NCBI GenBank assembly: GCA_905221605.1
Contig: CAJNDS010001713.1
Coordinates: 215,001 to 279,000, forward strand
Length of the DNA: 64,000 nucleotides
Origin: Symbiodinium natans
Taxonomy: Eukaryota > Sar > Dinophyceae > Suessiales > Symbiodiniaceae
Direction: 5' to 3'
Below, piece after piece: positions 33,877 through 50,441 of this stretch; the first letter of the stretch is position 1; each line of letters starts with the position of its first letter. The translations under genes and the position numbers were made by a program. The notes under the pieces were generated by a model. It ran no database searches and was not told the DNA's origin. It was given only the letters and a program-made list of their open reading frames with translations.

Positions 33877-34604
33877 AGTGCTTCCGGTCCATGACGAAGG
33901 GCTTCAGGCGCGCAGGGCAAACACATGTGCGCCTGCTACAATGGGTTCTACCTCCTCATAACTCCTTGGAGGGTTTCCCTTGATGCGGAATGCGAGAGGT
34001 TAGGGTATAAGGTATGCTTGGGTCCACGCAGCTTGAATTTCAACCCTGAATCCCTAAGGTTCGTTGGGGTCTCTGAGGAAGGCCACATTCAACAGTGGAG
34101 AGTCATGGAGACCTTCAACCCTAAACCTTCGCGACAACCTTGACGTCAACAGCCTTGAGCACAAAAGAGCCGCAGGTCCGACTCAAATGCTCTGACGTGC
34201 GAACGGATGCGAGCCGGATGGGCTTGGGTGCGAGGGCTCAAACCCTCCTAGCCTCTTGGCAGCATCTTGTTGATCTCCCTGCAAAAACATCACATCGGCC
34301 TAGCGACCCCAGACCCTGAGAAGCCTGTATGGCGTTTTGGTGTGGCTGGTTCCGGAACGAGTCGCCGTCCGTGACCTGCCGGGAGCCTGGGCGGAGCCAC
34401 TTTTAGGATTAGGACTCCCGGCGCCTTGGCCGCAAGCCCCAAAACTTGAAGCCTCTCGGGCGATTTCGGAGTCTTTGCTGCGTCAAGCCCTTGAAAACAG
34501 GAAGCCCCAACTCTAAGCCTCTAAGCTATTCCCAAACTCTTCCCAAACCCTGCAACACTGTCGAACAGACCTAAGCACGAAGCCTGAAATCCTAAGCTCC
34601 GGGC

Positions 34605-40501
<5,897 letters not shown>

Positions 40502-42683
40502 CCTAGCGCCTCGGAATTTTTACACCCGAGAAGCCCTTCAGCCCCACGTTAACCCTCACCACCCTCTCACCACTGTGTTTCCCCTCCATCCGGGCTGCGA
40601 CACGCAACTGTTCGAGCTCATCCGACACATTATAGGCCCTCAACCCTGGACAGCTTGCCCCAGCAAGTCTTCGATGCACTGCAGTGGGGAACGTACACCT
40701 TCCTAAAGCCGCCTGGAGACAAGAACAACAACTCTGAATCTTCTGGGCCTTTCCAGTGCTGCGTTCAACTTGAATCCCTACTTTCTCAGAGTCGCGGAGG
40801 CCGAATATTGCAGATCTCGCCAAAACAAGCGGCATGCAGGTCTAGCGATGCAGCTTGCGACCCCTCAGGGAAACCACACGAATCTGCAGATCATAAGCCG
40901 TGAACATAGGGTTTAGAGATTCAGGTTCAGGTGGGCTAGGGCTTCAGTCTGCCTCAACGGCCCTAAACCCACCTCGCAACCCAACCCAAATCCACGATTG
41001 AAGCCCAGCTGCAAGTCAGCAGCCGCGAGGCTGACGGGAAAACGTTCGAGGGGAGCAAATGCCCAAAACCCTAAGCCCGTGACCTACTAAAGAACAAAGG
41101 TAACGGCTCTTGAGGCTGTAAAGATGTCTGGTGAGGGCAGAGGCATTTTCTTGGTCTGGCTGCAATGAATCCACGAGAGTTAGAACTCCATCAAACCCGG
41201 GGAGCCGCAAACACCTAGACTTTCTGGACCCCTGAGGCTGTGGTGCTGAGTGCGTGAATGCATCATGCATCGCGTCTGAACCGACGTCTGCCGAGAGCGG
41301 ACATTGAAGATCCAAGGCTGGAACTCGATGCTGAGTGGCAGCCATCAAGGAAAAACCATCGGAAGATCCCAAAGTCGACCCTGCATCATGTCAAGTTGCG
41401 GCCAGCTTTAGGCTGTAGATGGATTGCTACACAACAACCCCCCACCCCCCCGCCAGAACCCCCCCCAATAGCTCCTGAACCCCAAAAGCTTTGGTCATCT
41501 TGCGAGTTGAGAAGCCCATGAATTCGAACATCGTTGGACTGCGTCAATGCTTGCTGTGACATGATCTGCAATGCCACCCCTAGAGCCTCTGTAGGTAGGG
41601 CTTATAAGATTTTGGCATGTGCCCTCAAACAGACGCCAGAACTGATCGGAAGCCGAGGCTATAAAGGCCGCACAAGCTTCCTACTTCCGGTCGAGGGCTC
41701 TACAGACTGTTTTTCCCAGCCGAAATTTCTCCGGCCTCAGCTACTTGATTTCATGGGCTGATGGTTTAAGCCGACACTCTCAAGCCCGAAGCCCTCCCAG
41801 CACCAGCTCTTTTCCGTCACTCGCCGGGGCTCGTCGGGTCATCTGCTGGCGATACTGCCGGAATAACATCGGTGGCCCCGGTGTAAGTGAGTGGATCGGA
41901 TTTGGGGGTTCTCAGAGGTACTTAGGCTTAGGATGCTTCTAGGAGGCGCCGCGCAGGCTGTAAGCGGCTCTTTTCGGTGGGCAAGAGCAAGGGCAGCCAC
42001 CCTCTGTACACTGTACGCATGGCTTCGAGCCCAGCTCGGGCGAGACTTGTCGACTTGTCGATACAGCGCGCCACTTTACATGTCGGCGGCGCAAGCCGAA
42101 ATTATTGATATCAGTGCAAAGGCCAGAGGAAGCGCATGAGCTTCAGAAACGGCTGCTGCCATCCTGCATGCGAGGAACCGCCACGATGTACTTTGGGTCT
42201 TATAAAGTTGAGGGCCTTGAAATTCAGAGGGGCTGGGTTGAGAGGGGGACAACAAAGGTCAAACCAAGCTCCCCGAGAATGTGCAAGCGCCTACGGGCTT
42301 CGGCCCGAAGCATATGTTCGCAGCACCACTTCCTTAGACTTGAACATATGAAGACAGGTAGAAGACTGGTAATTACTCACAACACTACGTGATCGAATAC
42401 GAAGAACAATCCTAAGAGAAGAGCGCTCGCCCATCCGTCCTGCCGGCCGCTGCGAGCTGATTGAAAGCAGCTTCTCATCCACCTTGCGGTTTAGGAGGTG
42501 GGTTTAGGGTCCCGGCTCGGGGTCAGGGGGTCAGGGCCGCGGACCCCAAAAACTGATGCTGCTTTGGGGTTTGCAGCTCCTCTTAAAAGACGGGCCCCCG
42601 AAGGTCCTAGAAGTCGCGAGGCTTGCAACCTTCAACGGCGAGAGCTCTTCAGGATGGCTCGGGCTCAGGGCTCTGGGTCTCAA
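40502..42683. other. Host DNA upstream of the Rab gene, no supported gene
   Basis: Promoter and 5' leader of the Rab gene should lie in its left part. I see no convincing TATA-like element. Short ambiguous open frames only. Confidence 0.35.
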
Positions 42684-44943
42684 CTGCACTTCCACGATGT
42701 GGGGGTTCATGTCCTTTATGTCCTTGGTGCACTGAAACTCCTTTTGTTCCTTCGTGCTCCGGACGGGGGGGGGGGGGGGGGGTGACTGAGGACTCTTGCA
42801 GAGAAAACATTTAGTGCAAGCAGGAACCCTCTTGCAGAGGCAACCTAAACAGCACACGACCTCCTGAAGAAGATGAATGAGCACATGTCAGACATCGCGG
42901 AAGGCTTTCCTGGGCAGTACCCCTGTTGCACAACGAAGCTCATCGGTCCAACAAGGTCGAAGCACCACTTCGATGTGTATCATGATGCTGTCGGATGTCT
43001 CCTGCGGTGGGAACTTTTTCTGGGAGCTTTGCTGGGGTCGAGGATGTAGGGTTTAGGGTCTAGGGTTTAGGGTTTAGGGGCTTCCCTTGTGCGCTCCGGG
43101 TCCCACGTCGGGCCCTCGTAAGCTTTGAAACTGCTGAAAGGCCTCTCAGCCGCAGTGAAAGGTCCAATTTCAACCCGCGAGGCCTGAGAACAGTGTCCCT
43201 CAGAACCAGAAACCTCTCAACGTCCCTTTGATGTCAACCCAAAACCTTAAGTGCGCCAATACCCTGAGTCCTTAAACCCTCGAGGGCCTGACTTCTAGGA
43301 AGTCGGAAGCCTCTGGACAAGAGAATAACGAGGGTGACGCTGTGTGATGGTGCTGTGGGAGGGGGTCGGGCTAGAGTTTGGGGTCACCAGGGAGAGACTA
43401 GCAACCTCTGATCCCCCCGTATCCACCCAGCCAGCCGCAGCCTCTTTGGAATAGATCGCACCGTTGACCTCCAAGCCTCGTTAAAGGCTTCAGGGGCTTA
43501 GGAACTTTTCTAAAGAACAATGCCTTTTCAGAGATGGCGACGCGTAGTTTAGGTTTGGGTGGCAATGGGTTGAAGCTTTCCTGGGAGGGCTGAGGGCGAT
43601 GTGCAGATGCAGCCCGGCGGCGCTTCTTCATCGTGGGCTTGTACGTGTCGAAGACCATGTCCAAGCACGGCCTCTTGGAAGCCCGAAGCCCCTGAAGCCT
43701 ACCTTGTCTTGTTTCCAGCCACCGGGCTTTCTTCACTTTGCAGGATTAATGGAAAATAAAGGCCACAAGCGAGGGCAGCTAGGGTCTACTGCGACTACAA
43801 AGGTCACAAGGTCAATTTGTTGTATAGCTGGGTGGAGGGGAGCGAACTATCATGGGCAGTCTTGGGTTCTTCTGTTCTCTACTCATTGCTTAGGAACCCA
43901 CAAAGACTAGAAAAAAACTCTTGCTTATAAGGGCAATACAGGGATTGTTATTTCTTAGTTTTTGGGGGTTCTTGAGCTCTAGGTGTGCGGATGCTTTGCC
44001 GCAGCGAAGCAAGCCTGTTGAATCCGAAGTTCTTGCGGTGGAAGAGGTGGTGATCCTTCGGATGGGCTGCTGGCTGACAATGCGAGGCTTTGCAGCAAAG
44101 CAACGCTTGCTCTCCTGTGGCCTTTTGCAAGACCCGGGAGACGTGGCTGCCGGGTCTTAACTCAGCAAGTGTGACGACTGGATTTGACCTTGTGACCCTC
44201 GGAACTTCATTGTGGCAGCCAATGTTTCCGGCTTGAGAAGGTGAGGGACACAAGGAACTCTCAGAGCCAGGCGCACGGTTACCCCACAACCCCGGCAACC
44301 CGAGTGTTCAATGGTTTGGGGCCGGGCCACCGCAACATCAGCGTTTTGATTGACGTGCAGGCTCTGTTTTTTTTGCCAGGGCAACTGAGCCCAACAAATC
44401 TTGCCGTAGGGCTTTGGCCAGCCCTCGCACACCTGTACTGCATCCACCTTGCAACCTCCCAAACCTCCCAAACCCCTATCCGAAATTCGAGCTTGGGTGT
44501 TGGGTTGCAGGGTCAAAAGAATGTGGCTCAACTGTTTTGGCCCAGGTTCCTGATGGTACTGCTCCTCCTTGTAAGGCTCCATACGGCGTTGGTGGCCGTC
44601 CTTGTTCCCCAGCTGGTACTTCAGCAGCCTCAGATATCCGTTTCAAGGCTCATTGGGAGGCGGATGCTCTGGACCGAGAATCCCCTGAAACCCTAAGCTG
44701 TTGAAAGCCCGATGGCCTAGGCCCTGAATTTACATGCACTGTGACTTCGTTAGCCTCAGGTTTCCGTCCACCCCAAACCCCTACTTACCAGATCCAACCT
44801 CTCAATTGACCCGATATGCGTCCCATCCTAAGCGTTGAGCTTGCATCCTCCTAAGGCTGTGGAAACTCTTATCTGTAAGCCCGTAGAGTCGCGCTGTAGG
44901 AAGTTCTTGGCCAGCCGGGGCTTGCGAGGCTCTCTGCCTCCCT
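42684..44943 (-). CDS. Probable split host gene of unknown function
   Basis: Minus-strand pieces with good splice context and host-like codon use: ~44943-44870 (RKPRLAKNFLQRDSTGLQ), 44432-44323 (acceptor CAG|GTG; VCEGWPKPYGKICWAQLPWQ then KKQSLHVNQNADVAVAR; GC donor), ~43743-43700 (KKARWLETRQ), 43671-43611 (PCLDMVFDTYKPTMKKRRR; acceptor AG|G, GC donor), ~43020-42930 (KKFPPQETSDSIMIHIEVVL) and 42740-~42684 (EFQCTKDIKDMNPHIVEVQ). The last two share a D-x-M-x-x-H-I-x-E-V-like pattern and may be related segments. Joints are unresolved and all pieces may not be one gene. I recognise no family. At 42.88-43.04 kb the plus strand is also open. Confidence 0.4.
43046..43081 (+). repeat. TTTAGGG cluster
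   Basis: Four to five TTTAGGG/TCTAGGG units, just upstream (minus strand) of the probable exon at 43020-42930. This is again an array next to an exon edge. Confidence 0.8.
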
Positions 44944-45083
44944 GCCTCCCTCCCTCCCTCTCCCTCTCCCTCTCCCTCTCCCTCTCCCTCTCCCTCTCCC
45001 TCTCCCTCTCCCTCTCCCTCTCCCTCCCTCTCCCTCTCCCTCCCTCCCTCTCCCTCTCTCTTGCTTGCTTGCTTGCTTGCAAC
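44938..45083 (+). repeat. CCCTCT and CTTG tandem repeats
   Basis: (CCCTCT)n with some CCCTCCCT variants at 44938-45058 is followed by (CTTG)5 at 45060-45080. A CT/GT repeat also lies at 45201-45240. These give spurious Ser-Leu and Arg-Glu frames. Confidence 0.9.
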
Positions 45084-45355
45084 ACGTATGGGCTCCCGCA
45101 GGAGACCGCCCCGGGGGCACGCTCCACAGAGTTAGTCGGTGTGAAGCAGGGCGTGTTGCGGGGTGCTACAACCAGAGCAGAACAGCGAACCAGGAAAAAC
45201 CTGTCTCTCTCTCTCTCTCTCTCTCTGTCTCTGTCTCTTCTGCCCCAACCCTGGAATCAAGTCTTCCGGGGAAATCTCCGAAACGCCCCCAAATCCAGCA
45301 AGACTACTGAACTGAAGCCCTGCACCTTCACCCCTGCTGATCCCTTCCGATCACC

Positions 45356-48227
45356 TTAGATGCCATCTCGGCACCGGTAGGTCATGAAGGGAGGAGGCAG
45401 CCCAAGGACCCGGACCAGGAAAATATCGTGCATCAGATAGAACCACTCCTGCATTGGCCAAACGCTCGGGGGCGGCTAGGGGTTTGGGGGCCTCATGATG
45501 CTTCTTCTCTGTGTCTCTGTATGTCTCTGTGCGTCTACCCTATCTTTAGATCGTGCTCTGACAAGGAGGTTGGCGCCATCGTGGTGTGATACTTGCCCTT
45601 CTCCGTCTGCAGATTGGGCTCCGATACAGGTGGTCTTCTCTGTCTTCAGATTGTACTCCGAGGCGGGATCTGGTGGCAGGAGCTCTCTTTTCTCGCCTTC
45701 TGCGACGACAACCCCAATGCACTCGAGGAGGCCAAGGGCTGCAGGGCTGCATGCGGGTCCATGCAATCGGAAGCCGACAGCCTCAAAAAGTCCGTGGAGG
45801 CTGCTTTGTGCGGATTTGTGCGTTGACGCCCCAGCTCCGTATCACGTGCGTGAAGCGAGTGCGCGAAACCAATTTCGCAGTGCGGTCGGGTGCGGCCCTG
45901 TGGTCCCATGGCCCCAGGATCCACATCCTGTTCGATGCAACTCTGGGCCCCTGGATCCTTTGGAGCTGCTCTGACATGCCGGATCCTAACGCCGATGAAG
46001 GCTTCAAACCTCCACGTTTGAAGGGCTGAAGCTTGATGATGTCGAGGGCAGCAAAGCCGGATTTGGGAATCTCTCAGGGTTCTCAATATCAAGCCTATTA
46101 GATTGTCAACATGCACTTCGGCTTTGAATGCAAGATGTTGAACCTGAACTTGCTAGGGGCCTCTGGGAATCCAGCGCCGCTGTGGACATGAGCATCCCAG
46201 GCAGTCCCGTCCTTCCCAGGGCACCAGGATCAGGAACTACTTGGGGCCTTGGGGCCTTGGGGGCGCTTTTAGCGGGTCTTTCTGTAGGGCGCAGGGCTTT
46301 AGGGCTTCCGAGGGTTTCAAACTCCGCTTTGGGGTCATCTTTCTGAAGGCCGCAAGCACCTGGGCCCCGAAGACTTCAAGCTCTGAACCTGAAGAAGTCT
46401 AAACCCCTTTTGGAGGCAATGGCCGGGTCGCCGGGAGGTAGTGGTGCATCCGGTGGGCATGCTCGTAGACACCCGGCCTCCGGGCTCGACGGCACAAGGT
46501 TCAGTTGAGTCGGCTTTTGCAGAATTGAGGGGACTATGACTTCAAGGCTGCCCTGTGTGTGTGTGTGCAGTGTCTTACCTCAGCTGACCCCAACACATCA
46601 CTACGACTTTGGCGGCCTCGGATCTTGCAGGGGATGGCCCCAAGACAACCCCCCTGCTAAGCCCCTGCTCCCGGAATTCTTCCCCCCAAAAACATGGCCA
46701 AGGGGCAGATGCTCCATCCGGTGGATGTGGTAGAAGAGGCTCTCCCAAGACAGCACCGTGCGCTGCATGAAGTTGTTGACCTGGATCAGGGTTCAGGGCT
46801 TAGGTGTGAGGCTTTAGGCTTGCTTGCGCGGAGGCAGTATGTGTACCCTTTCAATGTGTTGAGCAAGGCTGGCTATTAAAGTGGATGAACCATGTCTACG
46901 AGCCACTGACATCCCATTAAGATGGATCAGGCAGGTTGCAGGTTGAGAGCTCTTAAATTAACTCCAACCCTGGAGCGCGAAGAAGCAGAAACTGCGTCAT
47001 GTTGCCAGTGGGGAGATGCCCACGACGGCGTCCAGTGCCAGCCAGGCGAGGTTGATCCGATACCCCCAGCACATAGTGAGCACCTCGAGTCTACAGGTTG
47101 CCAAGAAGCCCAGAGCTCTAAGGTGAAGTCCTAAACCCTGATCCTTTGTACCCCAAGAGCCAGGACTTCAGGGTTCCAGCCGTCAATGGGACCAGGGATT
47201 TCGGGTGGAGAGGGGCTTGGCTTGGTGAATTCCATCCAAAGGGACCTTCGGGCTGTCCCTCCTTTCTATACAAGCAAACAGGGAATCTCAGGATCCGTTG
47301 CGAGCTCTAGCAGCACGCTTCCAAATTCCTGAGATCGGCGTTGCATGCTGAGGGCGGCACCAGCAAAATGTAGGTCTTGGCCTGGAACGTGCCGTAGATC
47401 ATATGATAGAGCCTGTTTAGCGGTTCAATTTGAGGTACGGCCGTCTACGAAATCTGGAACTGGGAAATCTCGGTAGGCTTCGCTAGAGCGCCCTTCGCCT
47501 TAGAGCAACTCTCAACATCAGAGAAACACGATTCCTGAGCAGCACCCATTGTTCAGCTAGTTCCTTCTTGGCTGCGTTGAGACCCAAAGCTCGACAATCT
47601 AAAGCCACTCGTGCTAGGACCAGTGGAGTTTGGGAATGCTGTGAGCACCACAGAGCTGGTGAACAAATGGAGCCACAGTATGCCACAGCCAAACCCTGAG
47701 CCCAAAACCCCAAAAGTCCCTAAGCAAAGCGGATAACCGCCCAGTGGCGTCTCGCGCAGAGGCAGTTTCTTCGGCAGGCCGTCGGAGCAAGCCCAAAAGG
47801 CGTAGTACCTCAAGGGCTGCACCGATTTCTAGGGGTCTATGGCACAAGACCAAACTTCTTTATGACTTGCTTGACCTACACTCCGAGATGTTGAATGAAG
47901 TTGTCTGGTTGAGCTGGCCAGCTTCAAAAACACAACCCAAAACATTCCTGCGAATGAGCCGAGCTCTTCACCACCCTTAAGCCTGCCCGACTGGCTCGAG
48001 GCATCCCACTTCAGAAGCAAGACGCAAGTCCCCAAAAATCTTGGTTCCCAACATGTTTAGGGTTTGGAAGCTTACCCACCGTAGGGCCCTAGATTCGGAA
48101 CCCTAACCCTAAACCCAAACCCCAAACCCTTAACCCGACGCCCCTTGGGACTTGTGCGCTGCAGGCACGCCGTCGCCGCGAAGTCGAGCAGCAATACCAT
48201 GCCAATCACGGCGCTACCGATCCTCAT
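45356..48227 (-). CDS. Split host gene for a fatty-acid hydroxylase/sterol desaturase-type membrane enzyme
   Basis: Minus-strand exons: 48227-48142 (ATG start; MRIGSAVIGMVLLLDFAATA, a signal/membrane segment), 47808-~47735 (YYAFWACSDGLPKKLPL), 47412-47349 (LYHMIYGTFQAKTYILLVPP), 47083-47006 (VLTMCWGYRINLAWLALDAV, membrane helix), 46780-46699 (SWESLFYHIHRMEHLP, first His box), 46484-~46430 (VYEHAHRMHHYLP, second His box), 46211-46161 (WDAHVHSGAGFPE, the conserved H-S-G region), 45448-45356 (EWFYLMHDIFLVRVLGLPPP and stop). Members of this superfamily are di-iron membrane enzymes acting on fatty acids, sterols or related lipids in the ER. The substrate cannot be told. The third His box is not placed with certainty, and a frame with SHHDGANLLV near 45.6 kb is a candidate. 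An exon is missing between 46430 and 46211. Donors are mostly GC. Confidence 0.75.
45801..45990 (+). other. Coding-like block inside the hydroxylase gene, opposite strand
   Basis: The plus strand is open and reads like protein (QLRITCVKRVRETNFAVRSG, then IHILFDATLGPWILWSCSD). It lies within an intron of the minus-strand hydroxylase gene. It could be a nested exon on the other strand or the mirror of an unresolved minus-strand exon. No family is recognised. Confidence 0.25.
48053..48135. repeat. TTTAGGG word and CCCTAAA array facing each other
   Basis: One GTTTAGGGTTTGG copy at 48054-48066, then CCCTAACCCTAAACCC-type repeats at 48100-48132. The latter are TTTAGGG on the minus strand at the start of the first intron of the hydroxylase gene, just after exon 48227-48142. 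Confidence 0.75.
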
Positions 48228-48752
48228 GCGCGCGATGCAACATGGAACCCGTCCGCAAAAGAGGGCGAGGCTGAGGGTTCAGGCTTCTTGCCAGGGTTTA
48301 GGGCCCGTGCCCGCAAAAGCTTGCGAATGTTTAGCGCCTGAGCTACCCGGCTACAACTGCAAAGCTACCAAAGAGGCCCAGTGCAGCCACCTAGGCACAA
48401 AAAGAAGCAGTCTGGCGCAGGCTGTTTTTAAATCATCCTAAACCAAGCCCCTCCCCCGCCCTGCCCTGCCCCCAACACCCGGGCCAGCGACTCCACGCTG
48501 CAGCAGCTGGGCAAAGGAACGACGCTCAGAGCCAACCCTGCCAGGGCATTTGAGATGGGGAATGGGTTCGAGGGTTGAGGCACATTCCGAACTGTGAGCC
48601 ACACGTGTCGGGTTGCAGGGCTTGTGGGGTTTGTGGAGGCTTTAGATTATGTTTCTTGGAATCTTGAGGACGAGGACCGAGGGCTTGGGCTTCGGCTCCA
48701 CTCGCCGAGCCGCCGGAAGCCAAGTGCCCAAGGCACATGGTGTTGAAGTGCA
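48228..48752. other. Host spacer upstream of the hydroxylase gene
   Basis: The promoter of the hydroxylase gene should lie here. I see no clear TATA-like element and no exon that I can support. Confidence 0.3.
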
Positions 48753-49069
48753 TCACGAAGAGCCTCGAATCCCCCATTGCCACCAAGGCAGCTTGTAGAA
48801 ACGTCCTATGAACATAGATGTCAAGATCCCAAGTGCGCCTGTGCTAAGTTGTACGAGTAAGTCGTAGGATGGACATAAAATCCCAAATAGGAAGCTCTGA
48901 CCAACAACGCTGTGTGCTTGTCTCTGATTGAGCGAAGCAGCATGAAGGAACACACCAGAGAATAGGGCGCCGCAAGGAATTGCAGCAAGCCCACAGCAAC
49001 GAAGATCCTCAGGAGATCAACAACCCGCGAAGTGTAGTGGAGCCGAACGGGTCCGCAATGTTCACACAA
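48753..49069 (-). CDS. Possible membrane-protein exon(s), weak
   Basis: Two overlapping minus-strand frames look protein-like: one with VVDLLRIFVAVGLLQFLAAP and YSLVCSFMLLRSIRDKH, a hydrophobic segment followed by charged residues, and one ending GRFYKLPWWQWG. A resemblance to the membrane core of autophagy protein Atg9 crossed my mind but rests on pattern only, since the Atg9 signature that should follow was not found. Confidence 0.25.
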
Positions 49070-49894
49070 GTACGTAGAAACCCGCTGTGCAAGGCCTGAA
49101 ATTAAGAAACCTACTCTCGAATGCGCGCTTCTCGCCGCTGCGAAAGGTATGTCGAATGCGGTTCAAAGGACTTCGACCACAGAAGGCAGAAGCAATGAAA
49201 ACATTGTCTTGCGCTGCTGGTTTTTAGGGGCGGATGCGTTTGGAAGTCAGGGTTTAGGTTGAGGGCTTCGGAGGTTGCACCGTTTTCTTGGGGGTGGATG
49301 GGTTGGGAAGTCAAGGTTCCGGTTGGAGGCTTTTCTTGTTTGGGGAGGGGGGGGGGGGGCAGGGGAAAAAATTACTAAAAGGGGGATTCTCAGGACTTAC
49401 TCATCATTCGTTGCCCCCCTCCGCTGTTATTTCAATTCCTAACCTACCTTCTTCATTTTCTTCCCCCTTCCACCTTATTCGCTTTTCAGAGGGGGTTTCT
49501 AGGGTTTTTCCCAAATATTGCCCTTTTACCCACGGTTTTCAGCATTTTTTCACCAATCATTCCACCCTCATTCATTTTTCAACTCCACTCCCCAACATTC
49601 ATTCCAATTCTCATACCACCGCCCTTCATTCATTTCCCCTAATTTCCATCCTACTTTTCCAAAGCTCCCTAACAATACCCTTACCAAAGCCCCCGTTGCT
49701 TGAAGTCTTTTATCCATTATAATAGGAACCGAGTAAATCAACAACATCGGCGACGACTTCTTCAAGATGGCACGCCTTGCTCGTTTGAAGGGCTTTTTCT
49801 TTTGTTAGACCGAGCTTCTGTTCTTGAAAGTCAGCAGTTGCGATGATTGAGCGACATTGACTACTTTCTTACCGTAGCGGTTTTATCCATCAAG
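49070..49894. other. Spacer with a G-depleted pyrimidine-rich tract
   Basis: From about 49421 to 49700 the plus strand is almost free of G and full of CATTC, TTCC and CCCTT words, unlike the DNA on either side. Poly-G (49346-49360) precedes it. A TATAAT-like element at 49717-49722 lies about 175 bp before the start codon at 49895. No exon is supported. Confidence 0.6.
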
Positions 49895-50263
49895 ATGGAA
49901 GACCCTGTAGATTATGGTGATGTATATGTTCAGCTCTACGACAGCTTCATCAAAGACCAGCAGTCAGTGGCAGTTCTACGAAATCAGAGCGATGTTCTTG
50001 ACAAGGTCTTTGCGTCGGGGTTCCTTTGCAGTGAAGACGACCTGGCAAACACGATAGCCAAGGACATTGAAACAGCCTTCCTAGGCAACCTTCCCGAAGA
50101 CAGAGATGACGGCTTGATTCTTGAAGACTATGACTTGGAGAAAGAAGCAGAAGATTGGAAGAGCTACGCCCTTGAACGTGTTCGAAGTGCTGACATTCCA
50201 ACTACAAAAGAGGAGTTTGACGAAGCGGTGTATGGATACCTGTATGCTAACTTTTGGCACTAG
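49895..50263 (+). CDS. Intronless acidic protein of unknown function, 122 aa
   Basis: The open frame extends upstream to a TTG at 49847, but the first ATG is at 49895, giving a 122-residue acidic protein beginning MEDPVDYGDVYVQLYDSF. It looks all-helical, ends in YGYLYANFWH and has no signal peptide or membrane segment. No family is recognised. It stands in tandem with the next gene on the same strand, and both are intronless in a region where host genes are split into tiny exons. That suggests a mobile or viral origin, although base composition is closer to the host than to the AT-rich virus. Confidence 0.6.
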   Translation: MEDPVDYGDVYVQLYDSFIKDQQSVAVLRNQSDVLDKVFASGFLCSEDDLANTIAKDIETAFLGNLPEDRDDGLILEDYDLEKEAEDWKSYALERVRSADIPTTKEEFDEAVYGYLYANFWH

Positions 50264-50383
50264 AAACGGGTCTTTCCAGCGAGGCTTGAAAAAAGGTTGC
50301 CTATGATTGTGAGTTGCAGGTTTCGTGCTCCATTTCCTGCTTCTTGACTTGTGAAAGACACTTTGAAAGCACCTTGCTTGGTT

Positions 50384-50390
50384 TATATAG
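50384..50390 (+). promoter_or_regulatory. TATA-box-like element
   Basis: TATATAG in GGTTTATATAGCAG, 52 bp before the ATG at 50442 and downstream of the previous stop codon. Position and sequence fit a core promoter for the 397-residue gene. Confidence 0.45.
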
Positions 50391-50441
50391 CAGTTTCCAG
50401 TGCCCGAGCAATTCGTGAAGCTTCCTTTTGTCACACCGACA

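Larger units (their letters stand above)
29837..34604. other. Host DNA between the vWA-like gene and the Rab gene
   Basis: Upstream exons of the vWA-like gene and the last Rab exon should lie here. Candidates on the minus strand are MTYQKPKAKQPKTRKR from an ATG at 30929, a frame with LVLRRKLTRLATSVEPEA near 30.2 kb and LERLVPFSAMESVANAAAG near 31.35 kb. None could be joined in phase. Repeats include a GT microsatellite (32521-32541), poly-A (33427-33446) and the TTTAGGGG array below. Confidence 0.35.

Noticed and set aside
44828-45359. Arg-Glu and Ser-Leu repeat proteins
   Set aside because: They come from the CCCTCT and CT tandem repeats; only the unrelated minus-strand pieces at the edges look coding.
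49847-49894. Extended N-terminus of the 122-aa protein from TTG
   Set aside because: Eukaryotic and PLV genes start at ATG; the first in-frame ATG is at 49895.
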